Source of the DNA: Demequina litorisediminis
Lineage (GTDB): Bacteria > Actinomycetota > Actinomycetes > Actinomycetales > Demequinaceae
Length of the DNA stretch: 64,000 bases
Direction of reading: 5' to 3'
NCBI RefSeq assembly: GCF_030161615.1
Contig: NZ_BSUN01000001.1
Location: forward strand, 806,001-870,000
Shown: one piece after another, positions 10,146 to 19,308 of the stretch
How the letters are laid out: every line of letters starts with the position of its first letter
Position numbering within the stretch: the first letter of the stretch is position 1
The notes under the pieces: generated by a model
What the model was told of the DNA's origin: nothing
The model's input: only the letters and a program-made list of their open reading frames with translations
Database searches by the model: none
Translations under genes and position numbers: made by a program

Positions 10146-10932
10146 ATGAGTCATGTTGAGCAACGCTCACGCGATAGCGCGCAGCGGTCAGCCACGCGAG
10201 GGTCCGATCCGGCCCTCGCGGACGACGTGGTGCCCGTGCTCTCCTGGGGCCACACCGATCACTGGCACCAGTGGGGCGAGGTGCTGGCCGTGGTTGCGGG
10301 GGACGTCGTCGCACGGCTCGAGGACGGCTCGGAGCGGCACGTCACCGAGGATTCGGCGCTATGGCTGCCCGCCCACTGCGTCCACGCGGTGCGGATGTCC
10401 GAGGACGCCGTGCTCCTTCCGGTGATCTCCGGAGACGACGGGTTCGACGGGACGATGCCGCCGCACCCCATCGGGATCGCCATGACCGGGATGTTGCGGC
10501 GAGCCGTGACTCGCCAGTTGCGCGCACAGGCTCTTCGACTCCCCTGAGTGCTTCATCCCTGACGTGCTCGACGAGGTACGCGCGAGCCTCGACGGCGGCA
10601 TGGGGGCCGTGCTGCCGCGCTCGGGCCCCGCGCGCTCGGTGGCGCAGTCATTGCTCCGCGATCCCGCCTCGCACGTGTCGCTCGAGGAGTGGGCCGCGCG
10701 CACGTTCACCTCCGAGGCCACCCTGCGTCGGGCGTTCGTCGACCAGACAGGGATGACTTTCACGCACTGGCTGCGGCGCCTGCGGCTGGCGCAGAGCAGG
10801 ACGATGCTCGACCGCGGGCTACCGGTCGCAACCGTCGCCTCCAAGGTGGGATACACGAGTACCTCGGCGTTCGTCGCAGCGTTTCGCCGGGAGTTCGGCC
10901 ACACGCCGGGGCGCCACGCCGTGCCGGCTTAG
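10146..10932 (+). CDS. AraC-family regulator with N-terminal cupin
   Basis: A transcription factor of about 262 residues, probably controlling the divergent siderophore operon; AraC-type activators next to siderophore genes often sense the ferric siderophore. The N-terminal half is a cupin-like sensor (SWGHTDHWHQWGEVLAVVAG, then LWLPAHCVHAV). The C-terminal half is the double HTH, with AARTFTSEATLRRAFVDQTG near residue 175 and VASKVGYTSTSAFVAAFRR near 230. A frame break near 10530 reads CAGCTCTTC as caggctcttc and splits sensor from DNA-binding domain. ATG at 10146 is preferred over the TTG just before it. The 120-bp divergent region upstream shows no IdeR box. Confidence 0.88.
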
Positions 10933-10997
10933 GCCAGCATCGGCCTGGCCCAGCCCCGTCGTCGCCGCCGCGGCCGCGCAGCCGCGCCGCCGCGGTG

Positions 10998-11053
10998 GAT
11001 TTTGTCTCATCCAAGGGCTTAGACGAGTCAAATGGATCCATTTGACGGGGTTA
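10998..11053 (-). repeat. GGATCC-cored intergenic repeat
   Basis: Read on the minus strand it starts at the TAA of the monooxygenase gene: TAACCCCGTCAAATGGATCC, then ATTTGACTCGTCTAAGC and GGATGAGACAAAATCC. The 18-bp palindrome TCAAATGGATCCATTTGA is at 11028-11045. It is almost identical to the copy at 12488-12543 over ~60 bp. Confidence 0.85.
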
Positions 11054-12358
11054 GGAGAGGCCCAGGTGTCCCGCGAGTGTCGCACTGTCGTAGCGTTCGC
11101 GGAACAGTCCCGCGTCAACGAGGGCCGGCACCACCTCGTCAAGAAACAGCGCGAACGATCCCCACGACCCCGCCGGGAGCGCGATGAAGCCGTCGATGGC
11201 GCCAGCGCGGGCCCGCGCCACGATCTGAGCCACCGCATCGGCCGGCGTACCGATGACCGTCCAGTGCAGGCTCGCCGCCCCTTCCGCACTGCGCGCGAGG
11301 GCACGGGGCGTGATGCCCGCGGCGATGAGCGCGGCGATTGCACCCACCGGACCCTGCTCACGCTGCAGGCCAGCCGCGAGAGCGGCGGGAATCCTTTCGT
11401 CGAGCGGTAGTGCCACGAGGTCAATCCCGAGCAGCCGCGACAGGCCTGCCAGGCTCTGCGGCAGGTCTGATGCGTCGAGGCTCGCGGCGTGGAGGGCGAA
11501 CGCCTCGTCGCGCGTGTGCGCGAGGAACAGCGACAACCCCGGCAACACTCGCACGTCGCCTGGCGCGCGGCCGCGTGCCTCCGCTCGCGCGCGCAAGTCC
11601 TCTCGCTGTGCGGCGGCGCTGTCAGTCGTCGCGGCGGCGGCGAACACGGCATCGGCATACTGCGAGGCAAAGTCCTTGCCCGCCGGAGAGCCGCCTGCCT
11701 GCAGAATCGGAATCCGCGCACCTCGGCGACTCGGGACGTCGATCGGGCCCCTCGGGCGCCCAGGCCGGTCGGGCAGCGCGTGAATCGCGGACACGTCCGC
11801 GAACGCGCCTGTGTCACGATCGAGGGCCAGCGCTTCTCCCGGAAAGGTCGCCCAGAGCGCGCGGACGTCGTCGAGCCAGGCGTGCGCTGCGGCAAACCGC
11901 TCGTCGCTGGGCGGCATGTGCGCGCGCCCAAAGTTCTGCTGACCGCCGAGTGACATCACGACGTTCAGCCCCGCCCTGCCGCGCGAGACCCGGTCGAGGC
12001 TCTGAACCTCCCGCGCCACCAGGTACGACGGAGCAAACGTGGCCGATGCGGTGGTGACCAGGCCGATGCGCTCGGTGCGGGCCGCGACGGCGCTGAGCAG
12101 CACCGTCGGGTCGAGTGTCGCGAAGCCGAGGGCGCTTGCCAGGACTGTGGGATCGAGCGTGAGGGCATCGGGCTTGAACACGAAGTCGAGATGAGCCGCC
12201 TCGGCGCGACGGGCAGCGTCAACGGAGAAGTCGAGATCAAAGACTTCCTCGATGCGGCTGTCCAGACGCCGCCAGGCGGCGGCCCTCACCCACGTGGGCG
12301 ACAGCGACAGTCCAATGACGAGGGGTCGATCGGTTTCGGGCGCGGCGAGGGTAGGCAC
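11051..12358 (-). CDS. NtaA/SnaA/SoxA-family FMN-dependent monooxygenase
   Basis: A luciferase-fold flavin monooxygenase of about 435 residues, unbroken. The segments FVFKPDALTLDPTVLASAL, LLSAVAARTERIGLVTTAS, LDRVSRGRAGLNVVMS and IPILQAGGSPAGKDFASQYADAVF are characteristic of the family that includes nitrilotriacetate and pristinamycin monooxygenases and dibenzothiophene desulfurisation enzymes. Substrate cannot be read from sequence; a desulfurisation or chelator role would fit the sulfur and iron genes around it but is not shown. The start is uncertain: GTG at 12358 opens the conserved region, while the open frame extends to 12463. Confidence 0.85.
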   Translation of the reverse strand: MPTLAAPETDRPLVIGLSLSPTWVRAAAWRRLDSRIEEVFDLDFSVDAARRAEAAHLDFVFKPDALTLDPTVLASALGFATLDPTVLLSAVAARTERIGLVTTASATFAPSYLVAREVQSLDRVSRGRAGLNVVMSLGGQQNFGRAHMPPSDERFAAAHAWLDDVRALWATFPGEALALDRDTGAFADVSAIHALPDRPGRPRGPIDVPSRRGARIPILQAGGSPAGKDFASQYADAVFAAAATTDSAAAQREDLRARAEARGRAPGDVRVLPGLSLFLAHTRDEAFALHAASLDASDLPQSLAGLSRLLGIDLVALPLDERIPAALAAGLQREQGPVGAIAALIAAGITPRALARSAEGAASLHWTVIGTPADAVAQIVARARAGAIDGFIALPAGSWGSFALFLDEVVPALVDAGLFRERYDSATLAGHLGLS

Positions 12359-12487
12359 GCCCGCCACCGTAGGCGCCTGGCAAGCGGCCCTCGGCAACCG
12401 TGAGCGCCCCGCGCCACCGCCTGCGCGCTCGGCGCTACTCGGCGAGGGCGGCAACACCAGCACGACGCGACGTGCGCCGCCGCGGTG

Positions 12488-12543
12488 AATTTTGTCTCAT
12501 CCAACGGCTTAGACGAGTCAAATGGATCCATTTGACGGGGTTA
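12488..12543 (-). repeat. GGATCC-cored intergenic repeat
   Basis: Same element and orientation as at 10998-11053, beginning at the TAA of the repressor gene on the minus strand. The palindrome TCAAATGGATCCATTTGA is at 12518-12535. It separates the repressor gene from the monooxygenase gene. Confidence 0.85.
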
Positions 12544-12802
12544 GGCGAGGGAGAGGAACACCTTCTCCAGGCGTGCGAGGTCCGCTTCGCGGTCACCGTC
12601 GCCGCTCAGGCAGTCGCGCACTCCCGCGGAGATGATCATGAAGCCCGCGCGGTCGAGCGCCTTCGAGACGGCGGCGAGTTGGGTGACGGTGGGCTCGCAG
12701 GCCTCGCCCTCCTCGACCATGCGGATCACCGCGTCGAGCCTGGCCGCGGGCCCTCTTGAGACGGTTGAGCGCGGCGCGCTGCACCTCGGCATCGGCCGCC
12801 AT
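12541..12802 (-). CDS. CsoR/CstR-family (DUF156) repressor
   Basis: A small all-helical repressor of about 86 residues. The family core is complete: LNRLKRARGQLDAVIRMVEEGEACEPTV near residues 15-42, then LAAVSKALDRAGF and RDCL near 65. Copper-sensing CsoR proteins use Cys-His-Cys. Here both cysteines are present but the position four before the second Cys, normally His, is Gly (GVRDC). That pattern fits the persulfide sensor CstR better than a copper sensor. The divergent CoA-disulfide reductase-rhodanese gene and a GC-rich palindrome between them support a sulfur-stress role. One frame break near 12738 reads CAGCTCGAC as caggctcgac. Confidence 0.85.
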
Positions 12803-12803
12803 G

Positions 12804-12965
12804 TCAGCGCCTGCGCAGCCACGGGAGGAACGAGCGGGTGGCGGGCTCGTCGTGTCCGCCGCACCACTGGGACGCGAGCACGGTGGCCTTCACGGAGTCG
12901 ACGTGCTGGCCACACCCGCTCCAGGTGGTCTTGCCGCACTGGCGACAGGCGATAGGTGAGCACAT
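12804..12965 (-). CDS. Small zinc-ribbon-like cysteine protein
   Basis: A 53-residue protein, MCSPIACRQCGKTTWSGCGQ at its start, with further Cys and His (HVDSV, WCGGHDEP). The CxxCGKTTWxGCGxHV pattern recurs in short actinobacterial hypothetical proteins and suggests a bound metal; the function is unknown to me. It is first in the minus-strand transcript, directly upstream of the repressor gene (TGA and the next ATG are 1 bp apart), so both are probably controlled by the operator at 13003-13018. Confidence 0.7.
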   Translation of the reverse strand: MCSPIACRQCGKTTWSGCGQHVDSVKATVLASQWCGGHDEPATRSFLPWLRRR

Positions 12966-13002
12966 GGGGATCCTCCTCGGATGGGGTTCGGTTGCGACGA
13001 CA

Positions 13003-13018
13003 ATACCCCCTGGGGTAT
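13003..13018. promoter_or_regulatory. CsoR/CstR-type operator
   Basis: ATACCCCCTGGGGTAT: 7-bp inverted arms ATACCCC/GGGGTAT around CT, the form of operator bound by CsoR/CstR/RcnR-family tetramers. It lies in the 81-bp divergent region between the small Cys protein-repressor pair and the CoA-disulfide reductase gene, so it can control both directions. An adjacent perfect palindrome GTTGCATGCAAC is at 13019-13030, just before the ribosome binding site. Confidence 0.8.
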
Positions 13019-13046
13019 GTTGCATGCAACACCCAGGAGGAAACCC

Positions 13047-14728
13047 ATGACCCACAAGGTCGTCATCATCGGCGCGGTGGCAGCGGGAATGTCTGCCGCC
13101 ACGCGACTGCGCCGCCTCGACGAGGCCGCCCACATCGTCGTACTGGAGGCGGGCGACCACCCCTCGTTCGCCAACTGCGGCCTTCCGTACTACGTGGGCG
13201 GCGTGATTCCCGAGCGAGACTCCCTGCTGCTGCACACCCCGCAGTCACTGGCCGCCCGGTTTGCCATCGACGTGCGCGTCCGCTCCCGCGTCACCACCAT
13301 CGACCGCGCCGCCCGCACCGTCACCGTGACCCTCGCCGATGGCAGCACCTACGACGAGGCCTACGACTCCCTCGTGCTGAGCCCCGGCGCCTCGCCCATC
13401 GTCCCCGCCATCCCCGGCGCCTCCCGTGCGCTGACCTTGCGCGACGTCGGCGACGTGGACCGCCTCGCTGCCGCGACGGCCGATGCCGGCACGGCCGTCG
13501 TCATTGGCGCCGGCTTTGTGGGGCTCGAGGTTGCCGAGAATCTGGCACACCGCGGCCTGGACGTCACCGTCGTCGAGCGCGCACCGCAGGTCCTCACCGC
13601 ACTGGACCCCGAGCCTCGCGATTCGCGTCGAGCAACGGCTCATCGACCGCGGCGTGCGCGTCCTGACCGGCGCCAGCGTCACGAGCCTCGGCGCGGCCGA
13701 TGCCGTGGTCACCACCGCGGACGGCACCACCGAGGACGCCGCGGCAGCCGTGGTCGTCGCCGCCATCGGCGTGCAGCCGGAAGGCTCCCTTGCGGCCGAG
13801 GCGGGACTCGCGCTGGGTCCGCGCGGCTCGATCCTCGTCGACCAGGACATGCGCACGTCCGACCCGGCCATCTTCGCGGTGGGCGACGCCGCCACGAAGA
13901 CCGACGCGTTCGGCGCCGAGCCCACCCTGATCCCCCTCGCCAACCTCGCCAACCGCCACGGGCGCAGGGTCGCCGACGTGATCGCTGGCCGCCCGCATCG
14001 TGCCGCCGCCTCCGTCGGTACCGCGGTGGTGGGCGTCTTCGGACTCACGGCGGCCGCGACGGGACGTTCCGAGCAGCGCCTCGCCGCGGAAGGCCGGCCC
14101 TACCGCGCCATCCACACCCATCCGCTCGACCACGCCGGCTACTACCCTGGCGCCACCCAGATGGCCCTCAAACTCCTGGTAGACCCCGCCACCGATCAGA
14201 TCCTTGGCGCGCAGGGCGTGGGCGAGGCAGGAGTCGAACGCCGCATCGACGTGATCGCGACGGCGATGGCCGGAGGCCTGACCGCATCGTCCCTGGCCGA
14301 TCTTGAGCCTCGCCTACGCCCCCGCCTACGGCTCGGCCAAGGACCCGGTCAACATGCTCGGCTACGTGGCAGAGAATCTGGCGTCGGGTGAGACCCCTGC
14401 CGTCCAGTGGCATGAATTGGTGGACGCGGAGGATGAGCCCGTGGTCCTCGACGTGCGCACGGCTGCCGAGCACGCACGCGGCACCGTGACGGTGCCGTGG
14501 CAAGAGCCGCTGGTGATGGCGCTCGACTCGCTGCGCGAGCGTCACCACGAGCGCCTCGCGATCGCCGCATCGTGGTCCATTGCCAGGTAGGCCAGCGTGG
14601 CCACACCGCGACCCGCCTGCTCCGCCAGGCTCGGCTACGACGCCGTCAACCTCGACGGCGGCTGGCTCACGTGGCGTGACGCCCAGGCGAGCCTCACGCG
14701 CGAACCCGCGCCCGCATCGGCCGCCTGA
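13047..14728 (+). CDS. CoA-disulfide reductase/rhodanese fusion (CoADR-RHD)
   Basis: An FAD-dependent pyridine-nucleotide disulfide reductase fused to a C-terminal rhodanese domain, about 559 residues after repair. Members reduce CoA disulfide, CoA persulfide or polysulfide with NAD(P)H. The FAD motif follows MTHKVVIIGAVAAGMSAATR; the single active-site Cys is in FANCGLPYYVGG near residue 43; the NAD motif is VIGAGFVGLEVAENL; the second FAD motif is IFAVGDAA; HPLDHAGYYPGA is the dimer-interface region. The rhodanese has VLDVRTAAEH and the loop HCQVGQRGH with its catalytic Cys. AGGAGG precedes ATG 13047. Frame breaks: near 13614, 14307 and 14623 (extra base at AGCT) and near 14565, where AGCTGCC appears to have lost T. 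Confidence 0.9.
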
Positions 14729-14745
14729 CCCCTCCTCCCCGACAG

Positions 14746-14831
14746 TTTGAACCAGAACTGACAGCGACGCGCCGGTGGCGTCCCCCTCGCGGGACGATGC
14801 CACCGGCGCGTCGCGTCGTTCTTGGTTCAAA
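14746..14831. terminator. Long bidirectional hairpin
   Basis: A perfect 16-bp stem GCGACGCGCCGGTGGC (14764-14779) and its complement (14799-14814), extended by near-complementary outer arms TTTGAACCAGAAC and GTTCTTGGTTCAAA. It lies between the convergent reductase and ferrochelatase genes and probably ends both transcripts. Confidence 0.75.
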
Positions 14832-14880
14832 GTGGGGAGCGGTGCGCCCGGGAGTGGCGCACCGGGCAGAGGGGCGGAGC

Positions 14881-16080
14881 CTAGGCGCCCACGCCACCGT
14901 TCGCCGCGGCCGATGCGATGGTCGGCTTCTTGGCGCGGCTCATGCAGCAGTCGGCCGGGCATACGTCCTGCCACGGACCCATCTCGGTCAGCGCCGCACG
15001 CTCGCGCGGGACGTCTCCCTCGGCGGCCACGTGGCGCTCCTCGACCAGGTCGATGAGACCGGCGACGAACGCGGGATCCACGCCGACGGTGGGGACGCGC
15101 ACCATAGGAAGGCCGCGCTCCTCACAGGTTTCGAGCGCCTCGTTGTCGAGGTCCCAGGCGACCTCCATGTGGTCGGACACGAAGCCGATGGGCGACACCA
15201 CCAGGCCGGTGGTGTCCTCACCAAGCGCCTCGATGGCCAGGTTGATGTCCGGCTCGAGCCACGGAATCGACGGGTCGCCGGAGCGAGACTGGAACACGAG
15301 CGACCACGGCACACCGGGGAACTCCTGAGTCACGGCATCCATGACAAGAGACGCGACGGCACGCTGCTGCGCGACGTACCAGCCGCCGCCCTCGTACCAC
15401 TCCTCGCCGTCGCTCACCGGCACGGGCGAACCGTCAGGCAAGGCCTCGCGCGGACCCGACACGTTGGCCGCCGCGGACGGAATCGAGTGGGTCGCGAACA
15501 TGACGTGCGCGCCCTCGGCCTTGCCCGCCGCGGCGAGCCTCGCGCAGGCCGGACAGCACCGCGTCGATGTTGGGCTGCACAAAGCCGGGGTGGTCGAAGT
15601 ACTGGCGAACCTTGTCCAGGCGCAGGCTCGCCGGTCAGGCCGGTCTCCTCAAGGGCCTCGGCGAGATCCTCACGATACGCACGGCAGCCGGAGTACGAGC
15701 CTGAAAGCGGTGGTCACCAAGACCAGGACCTTGCGGTGCCCGTCGGCGTGCAACTCCTTGAGCGCGTCCGTGAAGTAAGGCGCCCAGAAGCGGTTGCCCC
15801 AGTACACCGGGAGGTTCAGGCCACGCGCGGCAATCTCCGCCTCGAGCGCCACCTTGAGGTCGCGATTCTGCTGGTTGATGGGGCTGATGCCGCCAAAGTG
15901 GCGGTAGTGGTGCGAGACCTCTTCGAGGCGCTCGTCCGGCACCCCGCGACCGCGCGTGACATTGCGCAGGTACGGGATGACGTCATCCTGACCCTCGGGC
16001 CCACCAAAGCCGGCGAGCAGGATGCAGTCGTAGGTGGTCGCGTCGAGCGTGCGCTCGGCCGCGGCAAGCGTCTCCGTCAC
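14881..16080 (-). CDS. hemH: Coproporphyrin ferrochelatase
   Basis: Inserts Fe(II) into coproporphyrin III in the Gram-positive heme pathway (also called CpfC). The repaired protein is about 398 residues. It starts at a GTG overlapping the hemQ stop and contains [51 protein letters not shown] with the conserved active-site His, [13 protein letters not shown] and [14 protein letters not shown] with the catalytic Glu region. Three AGCT sites near 15700, 15617 and 15540 carry an extra base. The long C-terminal Cys-rich tail (CPADCCMSR) is typical of actinobacterial enzymes, where cysteines bind a [2Fe-2S] cluster. Confidence 0.93.
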
Positions 16081-16753
16081 GAGGCGAGCACCTCGACAGC
16101 CTCGGCAGTCTCGATGCGGCGTCCCGTGTAGAACGGCACCTCTTCGCGCACGTGGCGGCGCGCCTCGGTGTAGCGCAGGTCACGCATCATGTCGACCAGG
16201 TCGGTCACCTCGTCTGCCTCCATGGGCAGCAGCCACTCGTAGTCACCCAGGGCGAAGGCGGCGACCGTGTTCGCCACCACACCCTTGAACTTGGCGCCCT
16301 TCATGCCGTGGTCTCGCAGCATGGCGCTGCGCTCTTCCTCGCTCAGCAAGTACCACTCGTAGGAGCGCACGAACGGGTAGACCGTCAGCCAGTCGCGGGC
16401 ACGCTCGCCGCGCAGGAAGCCGGGCACGTGGGCACGGTTGAACTCGGCGGCGCGGTGCACGCCCGCGGCAGACCACGTGAGCCTTGGTGTCGGCGAGCAG
16501 GCTCGGTGGCGCGCAGTTCACGCAGCGCCAACTGCAGGTCCGCAAGATCGGGGCCGTGAAGCCACAACATCACGGTGCCGTCGGCACGCAGGCCGGACAC
16601 GTCGTAGATGCCGCGCAGGACCACGTCGTGTTCGGCGAGCTCCTCGACCGCGGCGTCGAAGTGCTCCACCACTTCACCGAGTTCCTCATCAGGAGCGTCG
16701 AGGAAGCCGTCGAGGACAGAGAACAGGGTGAAACCGTGAGGCTGTTCGGTCAT
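16077..16753 (-). CDS. hemQ: Coproheme decarboxylase HemQ
   Basis: A chlorite-dismutase-fold enzyme that converts coproheme III to heme b, the last step of the coproporphyrin-dependent pathway. The repaired protein is about 225 residues with [20 protein letters not shown] near residue 60, [19 protein letters not shown] near 93, the catalytic-Tyr segment [13 protein letters not shown] near 130, [15 protein letters not shown] and [20 protein letters not shown] with the heme-ligand region, then PFYTGRRI. Two frame breaks near 16485 and 16503 are AAGCTC and GAGCTG with an extra base. Its stop overlaps the hemH start. Confidence 0.93.
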
Positions 16754-16840
16754 GGGTCCATTCTCACCACGGCGCGCGTCTGAGGGAAATCCGTGCTCGC
16801 CCGCGACGGCCGGGTACCGGCCGCCAGGCGAGGCGGCGCG

Positions 16841-16888
16841 GGCATCGGCCCCACTAAACCAGGACCAAGGTCCTAGATGGCCGATGCC
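16841..16888. terminator. Inverted pair of the GCATCGGCC motif after hemY
   Basis: GGCATCGGCC at 16841-16850 and its exact complement GGCCGATGCC at 16879-16888, 13 bp beyond the hemY stop on the minus strand. The arms form a 10-bp stem with a short palindrome AGGACCAAGGTCCT inside the loop. It could end the hemE-hemY transcript ahead of hemQ. Confidence 0.5.
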
Positions 16889-16900
16889 GCGGCGGGCCGG

Positions 16901-18187
16901 CTACGCACCAAGAGTGGAGCGCTGGTCGTCGTCCACGATCGCGGCGAGGCCGGAGAACCCTGCGGCCGCTCCGACCAGGTGGAGACCGGGTGCGGGCTCA
17001 CGGTGGCCAGGTTTGGTGGGCGACGCGTCGTGCCACACCACCTGCACGAGGTCGCGCACCTGGGCGTCCCTGAGAGGCACCCCCAGCAGGCGAGAGGCGT
17101 CCGCGAGCGCGTGGGGCGCCAGGTCCTCCGCCGTGTCGAGGGCGTATGACAGCCGGACGATGTGCCGGTCCGGCGCAGCCTTCGCCACCCACTCCCACTT
17201 CGCGGTCGCGTGCGTGAGCGCCTTGGCGCGGGTGACGCCGTCGATGGCGAGGACCCCGGAACCGCGCGGGTGCGAGTCGAGTTCGGGGGCATCCAGCGAC
17301 AGCGTCACGAGCGCCACCTGGCGGTCGGGGGCGCGCCGCACCTGGGGCACCAGCGCGGCCGCGGCGGGCCGGGACGATGCCACCACGACCTCGTCGGCCA
17401 CTAGCGTGCCGTCCGCGGTGCGCACCTGCCAGCGCCCGCGGTCCTCGCGCAGGGACGTCACCACCGTGGAGGTGAGGATGTGCGCGCCGCGGCTGACCGC
17501 ATCGGCCGCGAGGGCGTCTGTCAATCCCGCCACTCCCCCACCAGGCCCAGCACGGCGGACCCGGCCGGCGCCTTGGCGCGACGACGAGCGGCGGCTCGCG
17601 TCAGTCCCAGTTCGGAGATCTCCGCGGCGAGTCCCGCTGCGGCAGCGTCAACCCGGAGTTCGTCCACGGGACGCGAGAAGATTCCGCGCGTCACGGGAGC
17701 GATCAGGCGGTCGACGGCCGCGTCGCCGAGGCGACGCCTCGCCACCTCGCCCAGCATCGCGTCAGGCTCCACCGGCTCGCGCGGAATCCATCTCTCGACG
17801 GCGGCGCGCAGGGCGCCCTTGACGCCGAGCGCACGCACCACGTCGGGGGCAAACGATGCCGTAGGAATGCCGAGCCAGCCCGCTGCGGGCATCGGGTATT
17901 CGCGCTCGGGCCCCACGACCCACGCGGGGCCGCCTGCGGGAGCGACCAGCCGGTCGCCAAGGCCCAGGCTCGCGCACGAGCGTCTCGACATGGCCCCCGC
18001 GCGTCGCAAAGGACTCGGCGCCGGCGTCAAGGTCGAGCCCATCGACTCGCACCCGCGACACCCTGCCACCCAGGTGATCCTCTGCCTCCAGCACCGTCAC
18101 GCTGTGGCCCGCGCCCGCGAGCCTGCGCGCCGCAAGGAGACCCGCCGGGCCTCCTCCGATGACGATCCAGGCGCGCGGCTCAGCCAC
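16901..18187 (-). CDS. hemY: Coproporphyrinogen/protoporphyrinogen III oxidase
   Basis: An FAD-dependent oxidase of the HemY/CgoX type that aromatises (copro)porphyrinogen III before iron insertion. The repaired protein is about 429 residues: FAD motif VIGGGPAGLLAARRLAGAGH and LGGRVSRVRVDGLDLDAGAESF in the first 70 residues, GDAAVDRLIAPVTRGIFSRP in the middle, and a C-terminal end resembling the family's FAD closing strand (LHLVGAAAGFSGLAAIVDD). Start GTG overlaps the hemE stop. Frame breaks: near 17968 (GAGCTG read as gagcctg) and near 17530, where a run of G is one base short. Confidence 0.9.
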
Positions 18188-19273
18188 GCTCGTGCACCAA
18201 CTCCACCACGCGCTTGACGACGTCTGGGTCCGCGTGAGGCGGCATGCCGTGGCCCAGGTTCACCACGTGTCCGGGCGCCTCGGAGCCGCGGTCAAGGACG
18301 TCCTGAACGTGGGCGGTGAGGGTACTCACCGGCGCGGCGAGCATGGCCGGGTCGATGTTGCCCTGCAGCGGGAAACGGCCGCCCACCGCGCGCGACGCCT
18401 CGTCGAGGCCCGTGCGGTAGTCCACGCCGAGCGCCGTGGCTCCAGCCGCCCCCATGGGGTCCAGCAGATGCCCCGCGTTCGCGGCGAAGTGGATGCGCGG
18501 CACTCCGAGATCCGCGACTGCGATCAGGGCGGCGCGCGAGCCTCCCGCGCACTTCTCGACGTAGGCGGCCTCGGACAGCGACCCCGCCCAGGAATCAAAC
18601 AGCCTGCACGGCCGATGCCCCCGCGAGCACCTGCGCTCGCAGGAATAGGCCCGCGGCGCGGGAGGTCCACGACACGAGCGCCTCCCACACATCCGGCGCG
18701 GACCACATGAGCCTCGCGTGCGGCCATGTGGTCGCGCGAGGGGCGCCCCTGGACCATGTAGGCCGCCAGGGTGAAGGGCGCACCGGCGAAGCCAATCAGC
18801 GGCGTGGAGCCTAACTGCGCCACGGTGAGGCGCACGGCCTCGCGAATCGGGTCGAGCGCGAGGTCGACTGCGCTCCCGTCCCCAGGTTCCCCGAGCGCGG
18901 GCAGAGCATCCACATCGGCCATGGTGCGGATGGGGTGGTCGAACACGGGGCCCACGCCGGGTGCGATGTCGACCCCCACACCGGCCACCTTGAGCGGCAC
19001 CACGATGTCGGAGAAGAAGATGCCCGCGTCGACCCCGTAGCGACGCACGGGCTGGAGCGTGATCTCGGCGGCGAGGGCGGGCTCGAGGCAGGACTCGAGC
19101 ATGGTCGTTCCCTCGCGCACCTTGAGGTATTCGGGCAGCGAGCGACCGGCCTGACGCATGAACCACACGGGCCGATGCGTAGGGGTCCTGCCCTCGAGTG
19201 CGGCCACGAGCGCGGAGTCGGCGGTGGCTCCCGTCGCGAGGGGGTGGTCGGCTGGCAATGCGTCAAAGCTCAT
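18180..19273 (-). CDS. hemE: Uroporphyrinogen decarboxylase
   Basis: Removes four acetate carboxyls from uroporphyrinogen III to give coproporphyrinogen III. The repaired protein is about 363 residues. The signature [15 protein letters not shown] is near residue 35, the [24 protein letters not shown] region near 78 with its substrate-binding Asp, and [16 protein letters not shown] near 160 is the second family signature; [11 protein letters not shown] and [14 protein letters not shown] lie toward the end with the conserved His. Frame breaks near 18715 (GAGCTC) and 18602 (CAGCTG) each have an extra base. It is the first gene of the minus-strand heme series, 35 bp from the divergent hemA start. 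Confidence 0.93.
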
Positions 19274-19308
19274 GGCTCGATTCTGCCTTGTCCGGCGTGC
19301 GTGTCAGA

